The notes under the pieces are model-generated. The model ran no database searches and had not been told where the DNA came from. It saw nothing but the letters and a program-made list of their open reading frames with translations. The position numbers were made by a program, and so were the translations under genes. Below are positions 21,901 through 27,900 of a stretch of DNA of 64,000 nucleotides, one piece after another. The DNA lies in NCBI GenBank assembly GCA_963575645.1, contig OY754466.1:8906001-8970000 (forward strand), written 5' to 3'. Position 1 is the stretch's first letter. Every line of letters starts with the position of its first letter. The DNA comes from Xanthostigma xanthostigma. Its lineage: Eukaryota; Arthropoda; Insecta; Raphidioptera; Raphidiidae.

Positions 21901-23861
21901 TATTCGTGGACCAGTTCATCTTCGGGCTATGAAAAAATAAACTTCTGGTCGGTGTTTCTGCTATATTTTTAATGCCAAAGTAATGTTTTGTTGTCCCATG
22001 AAACCGGAATAAGTTTTAAACCACCGAATGGTGATGGTAAGATTGTAGCTGGGGAGAAATCACCGCGATTCAATCCCCACCTCCCGAAATGTTTGCAGAG
22101 GTTGGACACGTCGTTTACCTACTAAATACGACCCCCCGCCCCTTAAAGTTTGTTTCCCGGCTACGGCCTTGAGTGTTCCGAACGACTGGAGAAAGATTTG
22201 CTACCTTGCAGAGATATTGGGTTCGTTCCAAGCAGCCAGCAAACGGTTCCGAAACCGTCACCCGCATGCGCAGTAGGTCACTTTCATTAATTAATTATTA
22301 ATTATCTATGCGTCTGATTAAAAAATGGCTAAGGACTTTTCGTCTCAGAATAATTTTCTCTTTCGATCCCTACGAGGAAGTGCGTGACTTCTGGGAGACC
22401 CGGTATATGTTTACTCAAATCAGCATTGTTTTGTATCATTAGTTACCATGGAGATAAGGAACTTTTCTCTCTCTGAATTGCAGACACTTTCATGGCTCAC
22501 TCGCGTACTCTAGTATAATATCTCTATGGTCCCAACTGACCTCAATCAAATAGCGACCCAACAAATCACAAACTGCGTAGTCGTGCTTCAAGTCTTCAAG
22601 AACTTCTGGAATTTCGATCAGCAATGTCATCACCTTCAACGAATATTTCTTGATGTCCATGTCTTCAGAATCGATCATTTTCTTCAAAGGCGGTAAAATT
22701 CCGCATTCGTATACAATGTCTACGTTTGACGAATGTTTTGTCGCGAAATGGCATAGCGAATAAACAGCCTAGAAATTCGATTAGACTTCTTTATCATTTT
22801 TTTAAGGGTGCAATTTCATTAATATATATCTATGCTAGGAAAGTATCTTTTGACAAGCGACAATTTGCGTCATCTCGTGTTTGATTTTTTAAAATCTGGT
22901 TCACTCAAAACTTACAAACACATGGAAACCAGCGTTATTCTTAATTATAAAAAAAATATTTACGCAATATGTCAGTAAAAAAAACTACATAAATGATATA
23001 CATTTTTAATTTCTAAATTTTTTAAATCTTATTTTTGTTAACAAAATAACAATTATGATATTTTTCATGTATTTAATAATGATTACAGACGTAAAATAAA
23101 ATTTGATTACCCTTGACGACGTACTGCTGCAATCCATTTTTTTCCTCTCTAATTCATAAGAAAATCCAGGAAAACGGTGGAATTGTAATTCTGAATGTTT
23201 AGTTGGTGTATCTTTACAATCAACAACACAGCAATTCCGATTTGATAGCTTTTTCTCCATTTTATTCGACAATTATTCCTTATTAAAATGCACGTATAAC
23301 ATAATACTGCCGTAAAAAGGCAAAAGGCAGTAAGTGACCAACTTATGAATTTGAGTAAATCAAGATTTACTAAAAATGTATTGACCGTCTAGAGTTTTAG
23401 ATTATAGAAACCAAAACATGGGGGAAACTTTTTTTAAAGACAATAAAATTATTGCTGCAGCACTTACTACTGTCGTTGGTTTCAGTATGAACTCATTTTT
23501 CAACAAAATATGTCACTTACTGCCCTTTGCCTTTTTAGGGCAGAATATGACACTAAGGTTTTGACTGAACCAGAATTTAAAAAAATAAACACGAGAGGGC
23601 GCAAATGTCGCTTGTCAAAAGATACTTTTCTAGCGTATGCTGACATAATACAGGCAAGAAAACTTTATTTTATTATTAATTACTGTAAATTAATTTATGT
23701 ACCTGTAACACTGTGTTTCTTTCATCGCTGCTCAACAATTTTACTGCAATCAGACATGTATAAGTGGTGACAACTAACGGATCAAATTTCAACTGGTCGG
23801 CCAATTCTCGATCAGTCGGCTTCTCTTGTGGCCAAAATTTGCGCTCAAATAAATACTCCAT
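3837..23861 (-). CDS. ARMC3: ARMC3 homologue, complete 16-exon gene
   Basis: The span covers 16 coding exons: 23861-23703, 22768-22541, 21926-21765, 21314-21087, 20748-20557, 16853-16694, 15992-15874, 14818-14660, 12943-12714, about 12085-11873, 10909-10677, 9478-9188, 7633-7468, 5848-5668, 5147-4913 and 3973-3837. All have GT-AG borders and matching phases, and they sum to 3,093 nt (1,030 aa plus stop), somewhat longer than the roughly 870 aa of vertebrate ARMC3. Residues 1 to about 545 form helical armadillo-like repeats. Residues about 590-610 match the ARMC3 segment with FKFHYTGRLDF. Residues about 850-1030 form the EDR1-like domain, with LPIGAVRLG, FKVLADR, RGENDRSWVEVM and IVDLMNQPG. 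Known family role: a ciliary/sperm-flagellar armadillo protein; function in insects is inferred. Least certain points are the 5' edge of exon 10 and the 3' edge of exon 5. The gene is antisense to Dys and probably nested in a Dys intron. Confidence 0.88.
4190..4860 (+). pseudogene. PIF/Harbinger-type transposase fragment and repeat
   Basis: The frame at 4322-4636 encodes SQFQQLYHRLRLYDDTFF and NYFRMSKSTFDYL, the N-terminal signature of HARBI1/ALP1-like transposases. It ends abruptly where a repeat shared with 33887-34243 begins (4606-4860). Only about 55 residues are family-like, and there is no DDE domain. It lies in ARMC3 intron 15. Confidence 0.6.
4913..5147 (-). CDS. ARMC3: ARMC3 exon 15, EDR1-like domain core
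   Basis: Exon of 235 nt, phase 0 in and phase 1 out, acceptor TTTCTTTCAAG and donor GTAAGC. It carries the family signature: KSNLLPIG (912-918), HYFERAFMFKVLADR (924-938), PCALQRGENDRSWVEVMV and YIVDLMNQPG. The ALADR, RGEY and VDLM motifs are characteristic of EDR1/CTR1-like domains. Cysteine 943 and W954 sit at the usual places. Confidence 0.92.
5341..5614. repeat. MITE with internal 60-bp tandem duplication
   Basis: Inverted ends AGAGTTTACTCCTTA (5343-5357) and TAAGGAGTAAACTC (5600-5613) flank two copies of a roughly 60-bp unit beginning AGACAAACATAT (5469 and 5530). It lies in ARMC3 intron 14. Confidence 0.7.
5668..5848 (-). CDS. ARMC3: ARMC3 exon 14, start of EDR1-like domain
   Basis: Exon of 181 nt, phase 2 in and phase 0 out, acceptor TTTTACAG and donor GTAAAT. 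It encodes FTPNSSFEAPITKYADNN to RIHHLQLLK. The helix AARIETIANTVY corresponds to the IEDLAKYVAEKM helix before the ARMC3 EDR1 domain. A longer open frame over 5910-5482 extends into repeats on both sides and is not coding outside these borders. Confidence 0.86.
5863..6384. mobile_element. hAT-like non-autonomous element
   Basis: Ends CAGTGATTCCCAAAGT and, inverted, CAGAGGTCCCCGAACT are typical of hAT superfamily termini. No clear target duplication and no transposase. The left end lies 15 bases upstream of ARMC3 exon 14, so it supplies that intron's branch-point region. Confidence 0.65.
6537..7112. repeat. Foldback element
   Basis: Imperfect inverted repeat: AGATCCCAGATCCGCCAGAC on the left and GTCTGGCGGGTCTGGGATCT on the right, with arms over 200 bases. 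The centre is an (AG)n tract near 6804. Confidence 0.8.
7209..7440. repeat. Foldback element next to ARMC3 exon 13
   Basis: Inverted repeat with arms of about 110 bases starting TGATAGG-TATTTGGAAAAAA. The centre holds ACGTTTCGATACGTTTTGT and its complement. It ends 28 bases beyond the exon 13 donor. Confidence 0.85.
7468..7633 (-). CDS. ARMC3: ARMC3 exon 13
   Basis: Exon of 166 nt, phase 1 in and phase 2 out, acceptor TTTCATTATAG and donor AA|GTAAGTG. It encodes SSSVDTEILPCPAVP through LNKVFKVEK. It has no ATG-initiated frame, and was found by reading the minus strand between exons 12 and 14, whose phases it joins exactly. Confidence 0.82.
7634..8690. other. ARMC3 intron 12, mostly unclassified repeat debris
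   Basis: Bases 7880-7960 contain an AACGTTTCGAAAAATG / TTCTTCTTCAGGGCC block like one half of the foldback family. The rest is AT-rich without a supported gene; the open frame at 8337-8579 has no family resemblance. Confidence 0.4.
8697..9168. mobile_element. Non-autonomous element with repeated GAACCGGTTC
   Basis: The element ends with the complement of TAGGGTTGGGCAACTCAG (9168 side), a hAT-like terminus, and carries the palindrome GAACCGGTTCA near each end. Its right end lies 19 bases past the ARMC3 exon 12 donor. Confidence 0.55.
9188..9478 (-). CDS. ARMC3: ARMC3 exon 12
   Basis: Exon of 291 nt, phase 1 in and phase 1 out, acceptor CATCTTGCAAG and donor GAAG|GTGATG. It encodes DENINIKKLMRRRM to KEKQIAEE, a charged linker before the C-terminal domain. 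The open frame reads through the donor into a mobile element and stops at 9107-9105. That readthrough tail (RFKEPAPTEDP) is element-derived and probably not translated. Confidence 0.83.
9490..10670. other. ARMC3 intron 11, nothing recognised
   Basis: Mixed AT-rich and somewhat GC-richer DNA without terminal repeats that could be matched elsewhere in the window. The plus-strand frame at 10458-10742 overlaps exon 11 and is a shadow. Confidence 0.4.
10677..10909 (-). CDS. ARMC3: ARMC3 exon 11
   Basis: Exon of 233 nt, phase 2 in and phase 1 out, acceptor TATTTTGCAG and donor GTAAGG. It encodes FYAKRIQQGNLPLL through SHYPPEICRYVP. It is richer in G+C than its surroundings, and frames open on both strands here are shadows of it. 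Confidence 0.86.
11236..11845. mobile_element. hAT MITE with perfect 8-bp duplication
   Basis: Ends TAGTGATGTGTC and GACACATCACTA, flanked on both sides by GTTAGTTC (11228-11235 and 11846-11853). The interior is rich in GAGTGA-type hAT subterminal motifs. The insertion is 28 bases beyond the ARMC3 exon 10 donor. Confidence 0.9.
11873..12085 (-). CDS. ARMC3: ARMC3 exon 10 (5' edge uncertain)
   Basis: The open frame encodes TVSPIVNLREAQVF through LPFKFHYTGRLDF and ends at AG|GTAAAA (phase 2). The LPFKFHYTGRLDF block resembles the LSLKYSQTGYLSS part of ARMC3. The acceptor at 12086 (GATGACAG) is the phase-compatible choice but has a poor pyrimidine tract. The frame stays open upstream to about 12107, so the true start may be there if a small exon was missed between 12107 and 12713. 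Confidence 0.7.
12192..12706. repeat. MITE in ARMC3 intron 9 (copy 1)
   Basis: Inverted ends GGCACTTCACATGGCTATTT and its complement. A second copy at 62098-62600 has the same orientation and high identity. Open frames on either strand at both copies are element noise. The MITE lies within ten bases of the exon 9 donor. Confidence 0.88.
12714..12943 (-). CDS. ARMC3: ARMC3 exon 9, armadillo repeat
   Basis: Exon of 230 nt, phase 0 in and phase 2 out, acceptor CTCGTTCAG and donor AT|GTATGT. It encodes DEIRTAALETLTPFI, then a repeat ending LLLESDILQ. The terminal inverted repeat of a MITE begins only about six to ten bases past the donor. A spurious frame in the same DNA starts at 13130. Confidence 0.85.
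13390..13972 (-). repeat. Dispersed non-LTR-like element, copy 2, with minisatellite
   Basis: Reverse-oriented relative to 2798-3252. Bases about 13580-13735 contain a duplicated unit of roughly 70 bases including ATAGATGGCGCAACGAACTT. It ends in a (GATA)n tract. Confidence 0.75.
14479..14535 (+). pseudogene. tRNA-like fragment
   Basis: GCTCAATTGGTAGAGCGTG resembles a tRNA D-arm and A box. It is followed by an ACTCATAAT stretch like a Met-type anticodon loop. No T-arm or B box follows, so it is a tRNA-derived remnant rather than a gene. Confidence 0.4.
14660..14818 (-). CDS. ARMC3: ARMC3 exon 8
   Basis: Fifty-three codons, phase 0 to 0, acceptor ATGTTTCAG and donor GTAAGT. The product YFLQTILDERRDVFP to MKSLLKLLD is amphipathic helix, as expected of the repeat array. 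Confidence 0.86.
15251..15706. repeat. Near-identical 456-bp repeat, copy 1
   Basis: From TTGGGCTTTTGAATGAAATT to GCCTAATTGTTG, matching 54117-54572 in the same orientation with only scattered differences. It contains the internal inverted pair TGACGTCATAATG / CATTATGACGTCA. Confidence 0.9.
15874..15992 (-). CDS. ARMC3: ARMC3 exon 7
   Basis: Exon of 119 nt, phase 1 in and phase 0 out, acceptor TTACATTTCAG and donor GTATGT. It encodes DHILRDQPWCDEQKY through LLYLADPGRF. It lacks a start codon and is too short for ORF prediction; it is placed by phase and by its fit to the exons either side. Confidence 0.82.
16223..16667. repeat. MITE family with GGCCGCTGCACACGAGGCTA ends
   Basis: Inverted termini GGCCACTGCACACGAGGCTA and the complement of GGCCGCTGCACACGAGGCTA. 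Related copies occur at 27706-28173 and 52598-53028 in opposite orientation. The interior has repeated CTAGCA motifs. It lies in ARMC3 intron 6. Confidence 0.85.
16694..16853 (-). CDS. ARMC3: ARMC3 exon 6
   Basis: Exon of 160 nt, phase 0 in and phase 1 out, acceptor TTAATCTTTCAG and donor GTATCT. The product (ELYMLCVDKFLTEV to KFVEIVL) is repeat-like helix. The 3.7-kb intron before it is filled with mobile elements. Confidence 0.85.
16927..17394. repeat. Long foldback element
   Basis: Arms of roughly 200 bases starting AGGTGAGTTTTAAGTTGATG and ending with the complement. Single arms of the same family are at 2050-2205 and 35965-36150. It sits in ARMC3 intron 5. Confidence 0.9.
17909..18618. 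mobile_element. TTAA-flanked MITE, copy 1
   Basis: Ends TTAAGGAGGTTGA and TCAACCTCCTTAA, with TTAA at both borders, as for piggyBac-type target choice. Copies are at 40661-41274 (same orientation) and 24016-24690 (inverted, ends eroded). Confidence 0.82.
19339..19795. repeat. Foldback element with internal RTE-like tail
   Basis: Arms AAATAAATAAAATTGTCGAC and complement, with GGATGACGTTTCGATC and GATCGAAACGTCATCC. The centre holds a CGAGTCCGACTCACACTTGA segment, an RTE-like tail insertion. Confidence 0.82.
20212..20366. mobile_element. 155-bp hAT micro-element with 8-bp duplication
   Basis: Starts CAGGGGTGTCAAACTCATTT, a classic hAT terminus, and ends GTCTAACATCCCTG. Perfect duplication CCTTAAAC at 20204-20211 and 20367-20374. 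It lies in ARMC3 intron 5. Confidence 0.85.
20557..20748 (-). CDS. ARMC3: ARMC3 exon 5
   Basis: Sixty-four codons, phase 0 to 0, after an acceptor ending TGTTTTCAG. The best donor is AAG|GTAAAG at 20556. A weaker phase-0 donor (GAG|GTCCAA at 20526) would add ten codons ending LEQYSE. If neither donor were used the frame would meet TGA at 20520-20518. The product carries a helical repeat and then a lysine-rich linker. Confidence 0.78.
21087..21314 (-). CDS. ARMC3: ARMC3 exon 4, armadillo repeat
   Basis: Seventy-six codons, phase 0 to 0, acceptor CCCCAG and donor GTGAGT. The product (ILLNFLRIQESLAILM to FRKIFELLE) is all-helical repeat sequence. It has the same length as exon 2, as if both hold equivalent repeat units. 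Confidence 0.88.
21765..21926 (-). CDS. ARMC3: ARMC3 exon 3, armadillo repeat
   Basis: Fifty-four codons, phase 0 to 0, acceptor TTTTTTCATAG and donor GTAAGT. The product includes EDELVHEYSSCLLVHLTS, which lines up with the E-x-VIHEFASLCLANMS region of ARMC3. No ATG-initiated frame covers it, so a start-based ORF scan misses this exon. Confidence 0.88.
22200..22500. repeat. Dispersed repeat fragment
   Basis: Bases 22408-22490 (ACTCAAATCAGCATTGTTTT, then TTAGTTACCAT) recur at 39640-39725. It lies between ARMC3 exons 2 and 3. Confidence 0.55.
22541..22768 (-). CDS. ARMC3: ARMC3 exon 2, armadillo repeat
   Basis: Seventy-six codons, phase 0 to 0, between an acceptor ending TTTCTAG and a GTCAGT donor. 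The product (AVYSLCHFATKH, then CGILPPLKKMI) has the helix pattern of an armadillo repeat, with the usual G-hydrophobic-PPL turn. Confidence 0.88.
23106..23262 (-). pseudogene. THAP zinc-finger fragment, frameshifted
   Basis: The minus-strand frame encodes RNCCVVDCKDTPTKH, then LQFHRFPGFSYELERKK, the N-terminal half of a THAP finger (C-x4-C spacing, HRFP). At a run of seven A it changes frame; the alternative frame reads KKWIAAVRRQG, as THAP domains do. It is probably part of a P-element-like or other THAP transposon in ARMC3 intron 1. Confidence 0.65.
23307..23547. repeat. 240-bp MITE, copy 1
   Basis: Ends ACTGCCGTAAAAAGGCAAAA and the complement, followed by GGCAGTAAGTGA. An inverted-orientation copy is at 25821-26057. 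It lies directly beside the THAP fragment. Confidence 0.85.
23703..23861 (-). CDS. ARMC3: ARMC3 exon 1 (start codon)
   Basis: Fifty-three codons from an ATG at 23861 in the context CATAATGG, ending in GTTACAG at a GTACAT donor in phase 0. The product starts MEYLFERKFWPQEKP and runs into KFDPLVV, resembling the FDPL stretch near the N-terminus of vertebrate ARMC3, which supports this as the first coding exon. The upstream sequence is AT-rich and no 5' UTR exon could be defined. Confidence 0.85.
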
Positions 23862-24015
23862 TATGCATATAATTAATTTGAGAAAATAAATCTTTTTTGT
23901 AGAAGAATGTTTTTTGACATATTTATAATGTAAAATTTGTTATTTTTGTGTTTTTTTTTTAAATCTATGGAAACGTGTCTTTCAGCATGATGGGTCACAC
24001 TTTAAGAACGTTGGA

Positions 24016-24690
24016 CCGTTTTAAGAAGATAATGAAAAAAATCTAATATAAAGTTTTTTTAATAGATTTTTTTATGACAAAATTTTCTGTAAAAAATCAA
24101 AAATCATTAGGAGATTTATAAAGTCAAAAATTAAAAAAACTTTTACATGTAGTCTTACGGAAAATATGTCAACCTAACATGCAAACGGTACATTTTAATT
24201 TTTTGCAAATAACCAAATAATGTCAGCAGCTCCGAAAACTAACTATATAAGCATCGATGTTTTACGCATATTTTGATATTTTTTCCAATTTAATTAGGAG
24301 ACTTTTAATCAATAAAAAAAATTATTAAACCTTAGCACTTTTGGATTATGGACTTTTATTCTTGACAATTTTAACTGAAGTTTCAATTTTTTAATGATTT
24401 AATTTTAATTTTTATTACTTCTAATTTCTTTTTTTAATTATTTGCTGCAGAAAATATGTAAAATAAATATATTTACATAAATTTATTGTTTCCAACCTAA
24501 TTTTGTACAAAAAATTCAAAAGTCCATTAAGTAAAATACTGAAATAATTAATAATATTTAAAAAAAATATTTATTTATGCCTTTATGACAATAATTTATT
24601 GGTATCATCGACTTATACCCTTTTGTAAAAATTTATTATGGAAAAGTTCCCATTTAGAATTCGACTTACTTTTGATTGGGACTGTAACAT
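24016..24690. mobile_element. TTAA MITE, inverted copy with eroded ends
   Basis: Complement of the 17909 family, occupying most of the DNA between ARMC3 exon 1 and the first Dys exon. Its right end lies about 130 bases before the Dys exon. The ORF at 24585 starts in this element and runs into the Dys exon only by chance. Confidence 0.82.
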
Positions 24691-24822
24691 TTCATGGCGG
24701 CAACTTAAAAATTTATTTTTTTTCGTCTTTAGCGGATTTTTTTGAAGACCGTTCTATTTTTAGTTTTTATAACTATTTTCATAATGCGCATAAAATAACA
24801 ACGTTTGTTTTTGTTGTTTCAG

Positions 24823-24992
24823 CGGGCCGCGGTGATTTGGACGGCGACTCCAGAGGCTATCGCAGCGCCGAAGAACAAGCGCGGGAGTTGACCCGAAGCA
24901 TCCGACGCGAAGTTAGCAAATTGAGCGATAAATGGAACGCGTTGATCGACAGATCGGACCAATGGAGGAGATGCCTTGATGAAGCTTTAGCG
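24823..24992 (+). CDS. Dys: Dys exon, spectrin repeat helix
   Basis: Exon of 170 nt, phase 1 in and phase 0 out, acceptor TTGTTGTTTCAG and donor GTAAGT. It encodes [17 protein letters not shown] to [17 protein letters not shown], a spectrin-repeat helix with the conserved KW. GC content is well above the flanks. It is the first Dys exon in the window and is followed by a 17.8-kb intron. Confidence 0.92.
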
Positions 24993-27900
24993 GTAAGTGA
25001 CGTATTTTAGTTTTTAAAATAAGTGAAAAACTTGTTCATCGCACTTTATGGCTCGATCCACCAACAGATTTTCTTTCTTGCACACTCCCCTGTATAATAA
25101 CAATAATGCGTTTAACGTGTGTTTCTCGACTTTGTGTCAAAACAGACGCCATTCGGACCATTACTATTTTCCATCTATCACCGAGCAGGGTGGCGTAGCG
25201 GTGAGAGCACTAGACTCGCATTCAGGAGGTACCGGGTTCGAATCCCGGCGGCGGCAGATGTGGCTGGGACTTTTTCCTGCTGCCTCTCGCCGAGAAACGG
25301 TAATTCCTGTACTGGCCATATTGTTGAGGTTTTCCATGGTTTCCCTCAACAATTCCAGATAAATATCGAGATGGTTCCTTATTCAAGGCCATGGCCGATT
25401 ACCTGTCAAACTTCTATGCTCACAATTTGCCTACTTTATCCTAATTTCCTAAAAAATTCCTTCATTCGCCCATTGCTGTTAATTAAATTGAAGTTTAAAA
25501 AATGTAAAAAAATAACGGGAAGTGTGATAGGTGGAAAATAGTAATGGTGCGAATGGCGTCTGTTACGACATAAAGTCGAGAAACGGACGTTAAACGCATT
25601 ATTATTATTATTATTATTTTCCATCTATCTTAACACTTCCCGTTATTTTCTACATTTTTTCAACTTCAACTAATTAATAGCAATAGATGAATGAAGGAAT
25701 TTTGGGAAAGCATGTAGTGTGAGTCTTAAAACTCGGTGGCCCTCGTTTCTTAACATAATGTCACGCCTCGTCGCGACTAGAACACAATCTAATATTATCG
25801 GTTCATGGGATAGGTTATACTGCCTTAAAAAGGCAAAGGGCAGTAAGTGACATTTGTTGACAAAATGAGTTCATACTGAAGCCAACGGCAGCAGTAAGTG
25901 CTGCAGCAATAATTTTATTGTCTTTAAAAAATGTTTCCCCCATGTTTTGGTTTCCATAATCTAAAATTCTGGACGGTCAAGACATTTTTAGTAAATCTTG
26001 ATTTACTCAAATTCATAAGTTTGTCATTTACTGCCTTTTGCCTTTTTACGGCAGTATAGTAGTTCTGTAGTACGCGATTGTGCAGCCCTGGGCACGCCGA
26101 CAGTTTGGCCATCCTTCCCGACTGACATTGAGACTGTCTGCGATGATAAAAAGACCTCCTAAACATACTAGTTCTCGGAAAAGAAGTATGTTTGCTCGTT
26201 AATATTTTAGTCCATACAGCGCCGACGCATTTTCTGTTCTATTTGCGGATGACGGGTAAATAAAATTAGCGAACAAAAGATGTCACTGTCGTACGGTTCC
26301 ATTTTCTCCTATAAAACCACACATACTTGATACTCCTATATTGCCAGTGGAGGTCTGGAAAAGGATGACATCTGTCTCCGTCATTTAGACCTCAAATGTT
26401 ACGCGCATGTTCGAGAACGGAGAATGCTACACTTGCCCCATATATTTAATACCCTCTATATTGCTAGCAAAGATCGAGTGAAAGACTTAAACACTGCTGT
26501 GCAGACATATATACGTCTGTCTCATTTATTATACTCTGAGTCTCATGCGCATGTCCGTGAATGGAGCATGCGCGTCAGTTTGCATATGGAACTCGGCTGT
26601 GAAAGGGTGATGGCTGGCTCTGTTTCACTTACTAATTGCCCCACTACAGACCCTCTTGAACAGTATGTAAACACGTAAGGTGCACACTGCACATAAGGAA
26701 ATTAACATTGGGAAAAAATGACTGGATCAGAGTGAGCCTTGAAATCTTGTTTTTCAATTTGACAGATAATATTATTTTGCAAAATGAATGTGTCCGTAAT
26801 CGGACTTTTTTTTATTAATAGGACATTAAATTCCCAAAAATACTTAAATATGGTGCGAGATCAAATATCTCCGCCTATTCGTGTTGAACCTAAAAACATT
26901 GGGTCACTGTTTTACCAACGCGCATACGTCATACCAGTCAGACAATTTTTGAGTGAAATGTTTCCAAACAGATGGAGTTGTTTTTTGTTTTATTTTTGTA
27001 CAAAAAAATTAAAATAATGATTTATAAGAGCTTTTTATTATTAAAAAAGCCAAGTAAAATAAAAATAAATCAAAATAAAAAATAGAAATCCTCAAGATTA
27101 GGTACCACGATAATTCAATAGAAATAACAATTAATGCAGTCATGGCTAACTCTGATCCAAGTATTTTTTCCCAATGCTTCCCTATGTGCACCTTATGTGT
27201 TTACATACTGTATCTACGCCCTTGGTATACCGGCTGTAGAACATTAAGCTAAGGTAACAGCGAGGTAGGACAGTTGCCTCGTAACCTCAAGGTCGATCTC
27301 GTCGGTCGGTGCTATTTTACTATTTTTTTTACAATTATACCAGTTTTACTTCTGTAGTGTGTAGTGTAGTATTTGATTGTGTTGTGTTGACGGCGCTACT
27401 GCTTTGATATGTCCGGTCTTTTGTGAATGACTTTAACATGTTTGTATTATTTGTGTGTTTTACTAATCACTTTTATATATGGTGGACCACGCGCGTTGTG
27501 AATTCAATGAATGTCGGCGGGTGATTCCGTCCAGACAAATACGAAAATAGAAAAATCGGAGTGACACGGATTATTCGGAAGACAATTACATTTATTACTG
27601 CTCGCTTGAAAAAAATCTGTTACTGTAAACGTATTTACATTTATTTAGTAATTCAATTATTTGATAATTAATTACCGCCCAGTTCTGACTGTATTGAAAC
27701 TGTCTAAAGGCCGCTGCACACGAGGCTAGCAACACTGCTTGAAGTTGTGCTGGCCGGTATGCTGGGTACTAAGCTGGAAATGACGTCACTGCGGACTTGC
27801 TTGCTAGCTCACAAGATAGGTTTTAAAATTAGAACAGGGGCTATTTTCCCTGCTAGGTCGGCTGCTAGGTATCAGCAAGAACCAATCAGGAAGCAGCACC

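Noticed and set aside
24585..25010. A 141-codon gene beginning at 24585
   Set aside because: Its first 79 codons are MITE sequence. Only the part from 24823 is a Dys exon, with a clear acceptor at 24822.
25189..25260. A functional tRNA gene
   Set aside because: A and B boxes are present, but the body, (ATT)n tail and target duplication show a SINE.
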